Source: JAJKIP01 sp040509055
GTDB taxonomy: Bacteria > Bacteroidota > Bacteroidia > Chitinophagales > Chitinophagaceae
DNA: 37,443 nucleotides
NCBI GenBank assembly: GCA_040509055.1
Contig: JBEVLT010000101.1
Span: 1-37,443, forward strand
Reading direction: 5' to 3'
Of the stretch, positions 1 through 8,569 are shown in pieces (the stretch's first letter is position 1; each line of letters begins with the position of its first letter). The notes below the pieces were generated by a model. The model was given only the letters and a program-made list of their open reading frames with translations, was not told the DNA's origin and searched no databases. The position numbers were made by a program, and so were the translations under genes.

Positions 1-191
1 AAGCTTTTTATATTGTTACATACATAACGCTGCAAACCTTCCTTCAGGAACGTTTCTTTATGCGCTTTGTATGCTTCATCAGTTTCATGCTGCGCAAAAA
101 TAAGCGGCGGTATTGTGGATGCCAAATAATAGCCCCGCAAATTTTTTACGGAACAGCCATAAAATGGTAAATTAGGTAACGGATACCGCAT
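1..191 (-). CDS. possible partial CDS running off the left edge, unknown function
   Basis: An ATG on the minus strand (codon at 189-191) opens a frame that stays free of stops for 63 codons to the window edge. It begins MRYPLPNLPFYGC and continues with a charged, protein-like stretch (HETDEAYKAHKETFLKEG). The stretch is more AT-rich than the neighbouring genes, so a stop-free frame is somewhat less expected by chance. If real, it is divergent from the lamin-tail gene at 218, with a 26 bp gap. I recognise no family. The sequence overlaps a possible promoter for the downstream plus-strand gene. It could be a chance open frame. Confidence 0.3.
   Translation of the reverse strand, partial: MRYPLPNLPFYGCSVKNLRGYYLASTIPPLIFAQHETDEAYKAHKETFLKEGLQRYVCNNIKS
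142..175 (+). promoter_or_regulatory. weak candidate Bacteroidetes promoter for the lamin-tail gene
   Basis: A T-run at 142-147 is followed after 20 bp by TAAATTAG at 168-175. This resembles the -33 TTTG / -7 TAnnTTTG arrangement but has one mismatch in each box. It would give a leader of about 35 nt before the ATG at 218. Confidence 0.25.
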
Positions 192-217
192 CCGGCCAGA
201 CCTAAACCTTATCCTCC

Positions 218-1924
218 ATGAAACCTTACCTGTTGCTGGCGCTGCTCGCCTGCACGCACCTGTGCACAGCGCAAAACCGATACGATATCGTTATCTCCGA
301 GATCATGGCCGATCCCGCACCACCCGTGGGATTGCCCAACAATGAATGGATCGAGTTAACCAACACCGCCACTTTACCTATCGACCTGCAGGGCTGGCGC
401 ATCGGTGATGCTGCCGGACAGAGCGGGCCCATGCCTGCCTTTATCCTGCCACCCGGCGGGTACGTGATCGTTTGCGCCAACAGCGCTGCGACAGCCTTAT
501 CGGCATTCGGGCCTGCGATTTCTGTCACCAGCTTCCCCTCGCTGGACAACGAGGCTGATCAGCTGTACGTAAAAGCTGCCGGCGGCATGACCGTGCATGC
601 CGTGAACTACACTTCCGGCTGGTACCGTAACGAGTTGAAACAACAAGGCGGCTGGACCCTGGAAATGATCGATACCCACAACCCCTGCGGCGGCAGCAAC
701 AACTGGAGGGCCGGCAATAACCCCGCCGGCGGCACACCCGGATCGGTCAACTCCGTAAATGGCGTCAATACAGACCAGGCTGCTCCCCAATTGAACCGGG
801 CTTATACCATCGATCCGGAAACGATCGTGCTGGTATTTGATGAGCCGGTGGACAGCGCCAGCGGCGCTACCGTATCGGGTTATGATATCGATGGGGGCAT
901 CACCCTGGTAGCTGCCACTACACGGCCGCCTTTGTTCAACGAAGTACAGCTGAAAACCGGCAGCCCGCTTGCCGAAGCAATCGTTTATACCATCACCGCT
1001 TCCGGAATAAAGGATTGCAAAGGCAATTCCATCGGCGTCCGCAACCAGGTAAAAACAGGGCTGCCGAAAGACCCGGCAGCAGGAGACCTGGTGATCAACG
1101 AGATTTTGTTCAACCCACGGCCCAACGGTTTTGATTACGTGGAGATCTATAATAACAGCAGCCATATCGCCGATGCCTCCCACCTGTATATCGCCAACCG
1201 CAACAGCAGCGGCACCATTAGTTCGATGAGCTTGCTGAGCGCTTCACCTTTTTATATGTTCCCCGGCGATCACATCGTCGTTACCGAAGATGCGGACAAT
1301 CTTGCCATCAACTACCTGGTGGAGCAGCCCGCGGCCGTGCTTACGCTTTCCCCGCTGCCTTCGTTCCCGGATGATAAAGGCACAGTGCTCCTGCTGAACG
1401 CGCAGGGTGCCCCGGTGGATGAAGTGGCGTACCTCGACGACTGGCATTTTGCTTTGCTCACCGATGCGGAAGGCGTATCGCTGGAACGCATCGACCCGGA
1501 CGCCGCATCGCAGGATGCCGGCAACTGGCATTCCGCCGCCTCCACCGCCGGCTATGGAACTCCTACCTATAAGAACTCGCAATACAGAAATCCCGGGGAG
1601 GTTGCTGCATCCATCGGCATCTCTCCGGGTGTCTTTTCACCCGACGGCGACGGGTTTGACGATATCGCCACCATCCGCTACCGTATGGACGAGCCCGGCT
1701 ATGTAGCCAACATCACCCTCTTCGACGCTACAGGGCGGCCCGTCAAAAGCCTGGTCCGGAACGGTACGCTGAGCAGCACCGGCTACTGGAACTGGGACGG
1801 GCTGGACAACAGGGGCCGGAAACTGCCGGTAGGTACTTATATCATCCTTACTGAAGTCTTCAACCTGCAGGGGAAAAAGAAAACCTTCAGGAACACGATC
1901 GTGCTGGCCCGTAAACTGAACTGA
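218..1924 (+). CDS. secreted lamin-tail domain protein with FlgD-like C-terminal domain
   Basis: A 568-residue exported protein. Residues 1-19 form a signal peptide ending near CTAQ. Two lamin-tail (LTD) type beta-sandwiches are visible: about 22-135 (ISEIMADP, then NEWIELTN and LQGWRIGD) and about 290-400 (INEILFNPRPNGFDYVEIYN). An Ig-like segment lies between them (about 190-285). The last hundred residues contain FSPDGDGFDD, then a G-Y-W-N-W-DG-D-N-GR pattern and PVGTYI, typical of FlgD-like / gliding-motility-associated C-terminal modules in Bacteroidetes surface proteins. Such proteins are usually exported to the surface, often by the type IX system; that route is inferred. Its role in cell-surface or extracellular structure is unknown. 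The ATG is chosen because the signal peptide follows directly. Confidence 0.8.
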   Translation: MKPYLLLALLACTHLCTAQNRYDIVISEIMADPAPPVGLPNNEWIELTNTATLPIDLQGWRIGDAAGQSGPMPAFILPPGGYVIVCANSAATALSAFGPAISVTSFPSLDNEADQLYVKAAGGMTVHAVNYTSGWYRNELKQQGGWTLEMIDTHNPCGGSNNWRAGNNPAGGTPGSVNSVNGVNTDQAAPQLNRAYTIDPETIVLVFDEPVDSASGATVSGYDIDGGITLVAATTRPPLFNEVQLKTGSPLAEAIVYTITASGIKDCKGNSIGVRNQVKTGLPKDPAAGDLVINEILFNPRPNGFDYVEIYNNSSHIADASHLYIANRNSSGTISSMSLLSASPFYMFPGDHIVVTEDADNLAINYLVEQPAAVLTLSPLPSFPDDKGTVLLLNAQGAPVDEVAYLDDWHFALLTDAEGVSLERIDPDAASQDAGNWHSAASTAGYGTPTYKNSQYRNPGEVAASIGISPGVFSPDGDGFDDIATIRYRMDEPGYVANITLFDATGRPVKSLVRNGTLSSTGYWNWDGLDNRGRKLPVGTYIILTEVFNLQGKKKTFRNTIVLARKLN

Positions 1925-1968
1925 CCAACTTTTACATTTCTTTTAGCCGGTAACAGGTATTTTCAGGC

Positions 1969-2871
1969 ATGCAAACCAAACCAACACCACTGCTTTTGCA
2001 CCCCGCACTGCTGGCTGGCCTGGCCGCCCTGCTGTGGAACGATCTGTACCTGAAATATGCGCTGCATAACTGGTTTACCGGTAAACTATCCGATTTTACA
2101 GGCCTGTTCGTGTTCGCTGTTTTCGGGCGTGTGCTGTGGCCGGGCCATCAGAAAGTAGTGATCATTGGCTGTGCCCTGTTCTTTTGCTGGTGGAAATCGC
2201 CACTGAGCGAAGACGCGATCCGGCTTATCAATGATCGCCTGCACCTATCGGTAACGCGTGTCGTGGATTATTATGATTGGCTGGCCTTGCCGGTACTGCT
2301 GCCGGCCTACCGGCTGCAGCCGATGAAGTATCCGGCCACCAGGTGGAGACAGGCAGCGGTTTTGTTGTCAGGCACCGTTTGCCTGTTTGCCTTTTGCGCC
2401 ACATCGATGCCCCGCCACCTGCAGTCTACCGATACCTATATCAGCAAAAAAGTGCGTACCCCGCTGAAACGAAAAGACATCCGGGAAAAGTTTGCTGAAA
2501 AGCATATCCCGCTGCAAAAGGATTCTTTCTACTACCAGCCGCTGTACGACCAGGATATCTATGTAAAAATGAAAGGCCGCACCGGGAACGACAGCCTGCA
2601 ACCCCTCAGCAATTTTACAAGGGGAGAATTGTACTATAAGCGGACACTGTACGATTCCGCCTATACCATCCCCTGGCTGCCGATCGGCACCGATACGCTG
2701 AAAAACATCCGCTTTTCCATGGATGAAACCGGCAATGGGAAAAAACGGGTCATCCACCTGAAGTCTTTCAAATACGATACCCTGTTGCCGGACGGCCAAT
2801 CGCCGTACAAATGGCTGCAGAAAAAATACAGGCGGCCGCTCGTCGATAAAATAAAAGAAGTCCTGGAGTAA
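1969..2871 (+). CDS. polytopic inner-membrane protein of unknown function
   Basis: 300 residues. The N-terminal half is hydrophobic with about five candidate membrane segments (around 9-28, 42-57, 62-76, 102-114 and 128-145). The C-terminal half is hydrophilic and charged. Around residues 23-48 it carries the pattern WNDLYLKY followed by TGKLSDFTGL, which resembles a widespread uncharacterised membrane family with an ND-x-x-LK ... GKLSD-x-x-GL signature (from memory). The gene starts 44 bp after the lamin-tail gene on the same strand, so co-transcription is possible. It ends 1 bp before the end of the convergent kinase gene. No catalytic motif is visible and I assign no function. Confidence 0.65.
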   Translation: MQTKPTPLLLHPALLAGLAALLWNDLYLKYALHNWFTGKLSDFTGLFVFAVFGRVLWPGHQKVVIIGCALFFCWWKSPLSEDAIRLINDRLHLSVTRVVDYYDWLALPVLLPAYRLQPMKYPATRWRQAAVLLSGTVCLFAFCATSMPRHLQSTDTYISKKVRTPLKRKDIREKFAEKHIPLQKDSFYYQPLYDQDIYVKMKGRTGNDSLQPLSNFTRGELYYKRTLYDSAYTIPWLPIGTDTLKNIRFSMDETGNGKKRVIHLKSFKYDTLLPDGQSPYKWLQKKYRRPLVDKIKEVLE

Positions 2872-2872
2872 A

Positions 2873-3796
2873 TTATATCAGCTCGATCTCGAAGCTCACG
2901 AGCTGCCTGAACTGCTGGATGCGCTTATCGATGTCAGCTTTGGTGATTTCCTTCAGCCGCGTAGCGCCGAATTTCTCCACGCAGAAGCTGGCCATGGCCG
3001 ACCCCACGATGATCGCGGTCTTCATGTTGTCAAAGCTGATATCTTTTGTACGCGCCAGGTGCCCGATAAACCCGCCGGCAAACGTATCGCCTGCCCCGGT
3101 GGGATCGAATACTTCTTCCAGCGGCAGGGCCGGGGCAAAGAATACATTATCCTCGTGGAAGAGCAGCGCACCATGCTCGCCCTTTTTAATGATCAGGTAT
3201 TTGGGACCCATCTGCATAATGGCTTTTGCCGCTTTGACCAGCGAGAACTGGCCGCTGAGCTGGCGGGCTTCCGCATCGTTCACCAGCAGCAGGTCCACGT
3301 GCTTCAATACCTCTTTCAGATCGTCCATGGCCACTTCCATCCAGAAGTTCATGGTATCCATCACGATCAGCTTCGGTCTTTCCTTCAGCTGTTTGATCAC
3401 GTTCAGCTGCACGGCCGGCACCAGGTTGCCCAGCATCAGGAATTCAGCGCCCTGGTAGCTATCCGGTACCTGCGGGTTGAAATCGGCCAGTACATTCAGA
3501 TCGGTAACCAGGGTATCCCGGCTGTTCATGTCTTCGTGGTAACGGCCACTCCAGAAAAAGGATTTTTTGTCCGGCACCAGTTCCACACCCTCCAGTTGTA
3601 CCCCGCGGCGTTTCAGCTCATCCAGCTCTTCCTGCGGAAAGTCGTAGCCAATGATGGATATCTGCTGAACCGGTTTGGTAAAATTAGCAGCCGCATAGGC
3701 CACATAGGTAGCCGAACCGCCTACGATCTGGTCAGTTTTTCCAAATGGTGTTTCGATGGCATCAAAGGCCATGGTACCTACGACAATTACAGACAT
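2873..3796 (-). CDS. PfkB-family carbohydrate/nucleoside kinase
   Basis: 307 residues of the ribokinase/PfkB fold, a cytoplasmic ATP-dependent kinase of sugars or nucleosides. The N-terminal substrate-side glycine motif is GGSATYVAYAA (about 26-36). The C-terminal PfkB signature DPTGAGDTFAGGF, holding the anion-hole glycines and catalytic Asp, lies near residues 231-243. Length is normal for the family. The substrate cannot be read from the sequence; the opening IVVGTMAFDAIETPFG resembles the adenosine-kinase/ribokinase branch. It is a single-gene unit divergent from the TetR gene at 3999, with its own candidate -7 box at 3847-3854. Confidence 0.9.
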   Translation of the reverse strand: MSVIVVGTMAFDAIETPFGKTDQIVGGSATYVAYAAANFTKPVQQISIIGYDFPQEELDELKRRGVQLEGVELVPDKKSFFWSGRYHEDMNSRDTLVTDLNVLADFNPQVPDSYQGAEFLMLGNLVPAVQLNVIKQLKERPKLIVMDTMNFWMEVAMDDLKEVLKHVDLLLVNDAEARQLSGQFSLVKAAKAIMQMGPKYLIIKKGEHGALLFHEDNVFFAPALPLEEVFDPTGAGDTFAGGFIGHLARTKDISFDNMKTAIIVGSAMASFCVEKFGATRLKEITKADIDKRIQQFRQLVSFEIELI

Positions 3797-3846
3797 GGTG
3801 TTGGTATCCCGGGGGATTTTTTATGAGTAAATTTTAAAGGACGGCG

Positions 3847-3854
3847 CAAAGGTA
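3847..3854 (-). promoter_or_regulatory. candidate -7 box of the PfkB-kinase gene
   Basis: The minus strand reads TACCTTTG, a perfect match to the Bacteroidetes -7 consensus TAnnTTTG, about 50 bp upstream of the kinase ATG. No good TTTG -33 box lies 19-21 bp further upstream, so this is a partial match. Confidence 0.45.
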
Positions 3855-3986
3855 TTGGTTTTCGCGTTCCGTGTATTTTTTACGCCGGAATTCACGCTGC
3901 GGCATTCCAGGGCAGCTGCAAAAAGCAGCCGGTAGCGAATGCCCGGCCCGGAAAGTCGTTATCAAACCATTATTCAGGCTGTTCAC

Positions 3987-3994
3987 TATCTTTG
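3987..3994 (+). promoter_or_regulatory. candidate -7 box of the TetR gene, implying a leaderless or near-leaderless mRNA
   Basis: TATCTTTG matches the Bacteroidetes -7 consensus TAnnTTTG exactly and ends only 4 bp before the ATG at 3999. Transcription from it would begin at or next to the start codon. There is no clear -33 TTTG. Confidence 0.4.
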
Positions 3995-3998
3995 AACG

Positions 3999-4589
3999 AT
4001 GGCAACACCACGTCGCAAAGCATCCAAAAAAGAACTGATCCTGCAAAAAGCAGCTACCATGTTCCGCGAAAAAGGATTTGCTGCTACCTCCATGCGTGAC
4101 CTGGCCGAATCGGTCGGCATCGAGGCAGCCAGCCTGTACAATCATATCCGCTCCAAGAACGAGATACTCGAAACGCTTTGCTTCGATGTGGCCAACCGGT
4201 TCAATGCCAATATCGAACTGGTGGAATCGGGCGCCCAGTCGTCGATCAGCAAGCTGGAAATACTGCTGCGCTTCCATATCCGCCAAATGATCGAACAGTA
4301 TGAGGCCGTATACGTCTGCGACCATGAATGGAAGCACCTGGAAGAGCCTTACCTGTCGAACTTTCATACCCAACGCCGCAATTACCGTAAAAAATTCGCT
4401 GCCATCATCGAAGAGGGCATCCGTAAAAACGAGATCCGCGGCATCGATGCCCCTACCGCCGTGCTGATCGTGCTGCATGCCGTCAGCGGCATCGAATCCT
4501 GGCACCGCTCCCGGGCCCGGATCAATGACCGCGAGCTGGAAGACAATATGGTCATGATCCTGATTGACGGCTTGCGAAAACACGATTGA
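3999..4589 (+). CDS. TetR/AcrR-family transcriptional regulator
   Basis: 196 residues. The N-terminal helix-turn-helix is clear: ATMFREKGFAATSMRDLA, then ESVGIEAASLYNHI and RSKNEIL (residues about 18-60), followed by an all-helical ligand-binding domain. The start at 3999 leaves the usual short basic arm (MATPRRKASKKE) before helix 1. The gene is followed after 4 bp by a PaaE-type reductase, so the two are very likely co-transcribed. TetR regulators next to phenylacetate genes (PaaR type) commonly sense phenylacetyl-CoA or acyl-CoA; for this protein that is an inference from the neighbour only. It is divergent from the sugar kinase across a 202 bp spacer. Confidence 0.9.
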   Translation: MATPRRKASKKELILQKAATMFREKGFAATSMRDLAESVGIEAASLYNHIRSKNEILETLCFDVANRFNANIELVESGAQSSISKLEILLRFHIRQMIEQYEAVYVCDHEWKHLEEPYLSNFHTQRRNYRKKFAAIIEEGIRKNEIRGIDAPTAVLIVLHAVSGIESWHRSRARINDRELEDNMVMILIDGLRKHD

Positions 4590-4593
4590 TGCT

Positions 4594-5679
4594 ATGTCCA
4601 TTCATTTTCACCCCCTCCGCATAAAAGAGGTCAGGCAGGAAACGCCTGAATGCGTATCCGTGGTTTTTGACGTTCCGGAGCACCTGCAGCAGGATTTCCA
4701 ATTCAGCCAGGGACAAAGCCTCACCGTACGCCGGTCTTTCGGCGGCGAAGACGTGCGGCGCACCTACTCCATCTGCAGCAGCCCGCTGGACAATGAATGG
4801 AGGGTGGCTGTAAAAAAAGTGGACGGCGGCCTGTTTTCCACCTTTGCCAACGAAGAGCTGAAGGAAGGAGACATCCTGGAGGTAATGCCACCGGTTGGAA
4901 ATTTTTATACCGTGCTGGATCCGTTGGCTGCGCGGCACTATATCGCATTTGCCGCCGGCAGCGGCATCACGCCCGTGCTGTCATTGATCAAAACCACCCT
5001 GGCCGCAGAACCGCACAGCAGCTTTACCCTTATTTATGGCAATAAGAACCGGGGGTCCATTATCTTTTTCGAGGAGCTGGAGGGCCTGAAGAACCGCTAC
5101 ATGAGCCGCTTCAACCTGGTGCATGTGCTGAGCCGGGAAAGAACGGATACACCGCTGCACTCCGGCAGGATGGACCGTGATAAACTGGAAGAAATAGGCC
5201 GGCTGCTGGACTACAGCAGTTACGATGAAGTCTTTATCTGCGGTCCCGAAGCCATGATCTTTTGCATCAGGGACCTGCTGCTGGAAAAAGGCATTGATAA
5301 AAAGAAGATACACTTTGAGTTGTTTACCACCCCCGGCATGAAGCCGGAGGCCGGAAACCGGAAGGCAGGCGATCTTCCGGAAGATAACGGACCGAAAAGT
5401 GAGGTGACCATAAAGCTGGATGGCCGCAGCTTCGACTTCACGCTTTCATTCAGCAGCGATAAAACCATCCTGGACGCGGCCCTGGAGCAGGGCGCCGACC
5501 TCCCGTTTGCCTGCAAGGGCGGCGTATGCTGCACCTGCAAAGCCAGGCTGACGAAAGGCGAAGTAACTATGGACGTACACTGGGGCCTGGAAGATGAAGA
5601 AGTGGAGCAAGGATATATCCTGACCTGCCAGAGCCATCCCCGTACACCGCACGTGACGGTGGATTTTGATATTAAATAA
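4594..5679 (+). CDS. paaE: phenylacetyl-CoA epoxidase reductase-like protein (PaaE type)
   Basis: 361 residues from the ATG at 4594, 4 bp after the TetR stop. A longer frame from a TTG at 4564 would overlap the TetR gene and is not preferred. The order of modules is a ferredoxin-NADP reductase FAD domain (RRTYSICSSP near residue 50), an NAD(P) domain (AFAAGSGITPVLSLI near 120), and a C-terminal plant-type [2Fe-2S] ferredoxin. The cluster cysteines are C307, C312 and C315 in a C-x4-C-x2-C pattern, plus C345 in LTCQSHP. In the phenylacetate pathway PaaE passes electrons from NADPH to the PaaABC di-iron epoxidase. No paaA, paaB, paaC or paaD lies beside it here, so it may serve elsewhere or supply electrons to another oxygenase. 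Confidence 0.8.
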   Translation: MSIHFHPLRIKEVRQETPECVSVVFDVPEHLQQDFQFSQGQSLTVRRSFGGEDVRRTYSICSSPLDNEWRVAVKKVDGGLFSTFANEELKEGDILEVMPPVGNFYTVLDPLAARHYIAFAAGSGITPVLSLIKTTLAAEPHSSFTLIYGNKNRGSIIFFEELEGLKNRYMSRFNLVHVLSRERTDTPLHSGRMDRDKLEEIGRLLDYSSYDEVFICGPEAMIFCIRDLLLEKGIDKKKIHFELFTTPGMKPEAGNRKAGDLPEDNGPKSEVTIKLDGRSFDFTLSFSSDKTILDAALEQGADLPFACKGGVCCTCKARLTKGEVTMDVHWGLEDEEVEQGYILTCQSHPRTPHVTVDFDIK

Positions 5680-5705
5680 CCCTTTCAGTATTTCCGTTTT
5701 CCATT

Positions 5706-5774
5706 AAAACCGGACAACCGGTGTAACAAAACCGGACAGTCCTGCGTTCAATCAATTAGTTTGTAATTGATTGA
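5706..5774. promoter_or_regulatory. tandem repeats plus perfect dyad upstream of the permease gene
   Basis: The 11-mer AAAACCGGACA occurs at 5706-5716 and again at 5728-5738, exactly 22 bp apart (about two helical turns). It is followed by a perfect 11-bp inverted repeat TCAATCAATTA (5748-5758) / TAATTGATTGA (5764-5774) with a 5-nt loop. The centre of the dyad includes TTAGTTTG, one mismatch from a -7 box. This has the form of a regulated promoter for the permease gene at 5845; no T-tract follows, so it is not an intrinsic terminator. Confidence 0.45.
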
Positions 5775-5844
5775 CAATCACTTGTAAGCTGGCATCCCGT
5801 TAGGAACCAATCCTGTGCTTTTTAAACCGGAAGGCTGATACGCC

Positions 5845-8529
5845 ATGGAAAACCCGAACCGATTATGGGAGCTGCTTGCCAGGAAACTGGCCGGCGAAGC
5901 TTCCGAAGCAGAGTTGCAGGAGCTGCACCAGCTGTTGCAAAATCACCCGGAGGCCCAGTTGCCTGCCGGGATCCTTGCCCGGATGTGGCAGCAGGAGACC
6001 GCTACCGATGCTGAAACAGAACGTTCCTTTCGCCGTATCGCCGATCGCCTGGCCCGGCAGCATGCTGCCCCGAATGCACCAGCCATCGCCCGGGAACCCA
6101 ACCAGCGTACCAGGTCCACACGCCGACCGGTTTTATCTTTTCCATCCATCAACCGGCATGCCATGGTGCAGAGCTATTTCAGGATCGCCTGGCGAAACCT
6201 GCTTCGCCACAAAGCTTTTTCGCTGGTCAACATTGCGGGGCTTGCTATCGGTATGGCGGCAGCGATGCTTATCCTGCTGTGGATACAGCACGAGCTCAGC
6301 TTCGACAGGTTTCATAAGAACAAGGACCGCATTTACCAGGTGTATGCCCGCGCGCCCTTCGATGGCAAACTGGAAAGCTGGAATACCACCCCCACGCTGC
6401 TGGCCCCGGTATTGCAACTGAACTATCCCGAAGTAGAAGCCACCACCCGCATCAATCATGTCGGTGCTTTTGTATTCCATGCCGGCGAAAAACACCTGGA
6501 GTCGCATGGCATCATTGCCGATTCCGGGTTCCTGGACATCTTTAGCTTTCCCCTGCTGCAGGGCAATCCCCATACGGCCCTTGGTTCGGGCCGTTCGCTC
6601 GTACTTACCGAAACCTTTGCCCGCAAACTGTTTGGCGATGCCGAAGCCCTGGGACAAATGGTGCGCATCGACAGCTCGGCCAGCTTCATGGTCACCGGTA
6701 TCATGAAGGACCTGCCACATAACACCTCTTTTGACTTCGAATACATCGTGCCCTGGAGCTACATGAAGGAAGTGCATTGGGAACGGCCGGACTGGGAGAG
6801 CACCGACATCCAGACCTTTGTGATGCTGAGACCCGGCACCAGCGAGGAAAGCGCCAATGCCCGGTTTGCCAACATCGCCCGATCGCAGGCAAAGAATATC
6901 AACTATGAACTATTCCTGCACCCGATGTCCAGGTGGCATCTATGGTCCGCTTTCGAAAACGGCAAAATAGCAGGCGGGTATATCAAGACAGTGCGGTTGT
7001 TTGGCGTCATCGCAGCCTTTATTCTCCTGATCGCCTGCATCAATTACATGAACCTGAGTACGGCCCGCAGCGTAAAACGGGCACGCGAAGTCGGTATCCG
7101 CAAAGTGGCCGGTGCGGGAAAGCATTCATTGATCGGCCAGTTCCTGGGCGAATCCATCCTGGTGGCCGCCCTGGCCGGCGTACTGGCATTGGGCATTGCC
7201 TGGCAAAGCCTGGGCTGGTTCAACCAGCTTACCTCGCGGGAGTTGTCAATTCCTTATGATAATGCGTGGTTCTGGCTGGCCGTGGTTGCATTTATTGTGC
7301 TGACCGGTGTGCTGGCGGGCAGTTATCCCGCCTTTTATTTATCGGGTTTCAAACCCATTCGCGTGCTCAAAGGCGGTTTTACGGCTGCGAACACGCTGGT
7401 CACGCCACGCAAAGTGATGGTGGTGGTGCAATTCACTTTTGCCATTACCCTGATCATCTGTACGATCGTCGTGTACCGGCAGATCAGGCACGGGCAAAGC
7501 AGGGATGCCGGTTTTGACAGGAATAACCTGGCTTTCGTGTACGTCAAGGGCGACATTCAAAAAAATTATCCCGCTATTCGTGATGCCCTGGCCGGTAGCG
7601 GGGCGATAACGCGGGTGACCCGCACCAACTCGCCGGTGACGGATGTATGGAACGGCGATAACAGCTATGAATGGCCGGGGAAAAAACCGGACCAGAACGG
7701 TATTGGGTTTATTAAATATTATACAGACAATGGCTTTGCCACTACAATGGGGCTGACCATCGTAGCCGGCCGCGACATCGACCCGGCTGCCCACCCGGCC
7801 GATTCGACAGCGATCCTGCTGAATGAAACGGCGGTAAAAACGATGGGCTTGAAGAACCCGGTAGGTCAAACAATAAAAAGCCGTGATGGCAGCTGGCAGG
7901 TGGCCGGCGTGGTCAAAGACTTTGTACCGGGTCTGCCTTTTGACCGCGCTTATCCCACCATTATTCATGGCCCCGGGCCCGGTCATTGGTTTGGTACCAT
8001 GACCTTCCGGCTGAACCGGCAGCATGCCACCAGCGATAACCTGGCGAGGATCGGCGCCATCCTGAAGCAATACAATCCCGATTACCCTTTTGAGTATTAC
8101 TTCACCGACCGGTCATATGCTTTAAAATTCGGGCAGGAAGAACAGACCGGCACCCTGGCTGCTTTGTTTGCCGGGCTCACGATCTTTATTTCCTGCCTGG
8201 GCCTCTTTGCACTGGCCGCCTATATGGCCGAAAACCGGATCAAAGAGATCGGCGTGCGAAAAGTACTGGGCGCTTCGGTGTCTGCCATCAGCACGCTTTT
8301 GTCCAAAGATTTCCTGAAGCTGGTGGTCATCGCATTCGCCATTGCCTCGCCGCTGGCCTGGTGGGCCATGCACAGCTGGCTGCAGAATTATGAATACCGC
8401 GTACCGATCAACTGGTGGGTCTTTGCCCTGGCAGGCGCCGGCTCTTTGCTCATTGCCGTCATCACCGTGAGCTACCAGGCCATCAAAGCGGCACTGGCCA
8501 ACCCGGTGAAGAGTTTGCGGAGCGAGTAG
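5845..8529 (+). CDS. FtsX/MacB-family ABC transporter permease with N-terminal prefix domain
   Basis: 894 residues. Residues 1-105 are a soluble helical prefix (LWELLARKLAGEASEAELQE, then a basic, proline-rich linker) resembling the N-terminal helical region of FecR-type proteins. From M107 (YFRIAWRNLLRHKAFS) the usual permease begins: membrane segment about 126-147, a MacB-like periplasmic core (about 150-370), a three-helix FtsX domain (about 375-520), a second periplasmic core, and a final FtsX domain (EIGVRKVLGAS, then SYQAIKAALANPVKSLRSE at the C-terminus). This tandem arrangement is common in Bacteroidetes and is thought to export or extract envelope molecules with a separate ATPase; no ATPase gene is adjacent. 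A start at M107 (position 6163) is possible, but the prefix has ordinary coding character. Confidence 0.88.
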   Translation: MENPNRLWELLARKLAGEASEAELQELHQLLQNHPEAQLPAGILARMWQQETATDAETERSFRRIADRLARQHAAPNAPAIAREPNQRTRSTRRPVLSFPSINRHAMVQSYFRIAWRNLLRHKAFSLVNIAGLAIGMAAAMLILLWIQHELSFDRFHKNKDRIYQVYARAPFDGKLESWNTTPTLLAPVLQLNYPEVEATTRINHVGAFVFHAGEKHLESHGIIADSGFLDIFSFPLLQGNPHTALGSGRSLVLTETFARKLFGDAEALGQMVRIDSSASFMVTGIMKDLPHNTSFDFEYIVPWSYMKEVHWERPDWESTDIQTFVMLRPGTSEESANARFANIARSQAKNINYELFLHPMSRWHLWSAFENGKIAGGYIKTVRLFGVIAAFILLIACINYMNLSTARSVKRAREVGIRKVAGAGKHSLIGQFLGESILVAALAGVLALGIAWQSLGWFNQLTSRELSIPYDNAWFWLAVVAFIVLTGVLAGSYPAFYLSGFKPIRVLKGGFTAANTLVTPRKVMVVVQFTFAITLIICTIVVYRQIRHGQSRDAGFDRNNLAFVYVKGDIQKNYPAIRDALAGSGAITRVTRTNSPVTDVWNGDNSYEWPGKKPDQNGIGFIKYYTDNGFATTMGLTIVAGRDIDPAAHPADSTAILLNETAVKTMGLKNPVGQTIKSRDGSWQVAGVVKDFVPGLPFDRAYPTIIHGPGPGHWFGTMTFRLNRQHATSDNLARIGAILKQYNPDYPFEYYFTDRSYALKFGQEEQTGTLAALFAGLTIFISCLGLFALAAYMAENRIKEIGVRKVLGASVSAISTLLSKDFLKLVVIAFAIASPLAWWAMHSWLQNYEYRVPINWWVFALAGAGSLLIAVITVSYQAIKAALANPVKSLRSE

Positions 8530-8569
8530 GGATAAGGGAAGCCGCCAAAAGAGTCAAATGGGTGATAGT

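Noticed and set aside
4564..4593. TTG start of the PaaE-type gene inside the TetR gene
   Set aside because: The ATG at 4594 gives the family-standard N-terminus and a 4-bp spacing; the longer form adds ten unsupported residues.
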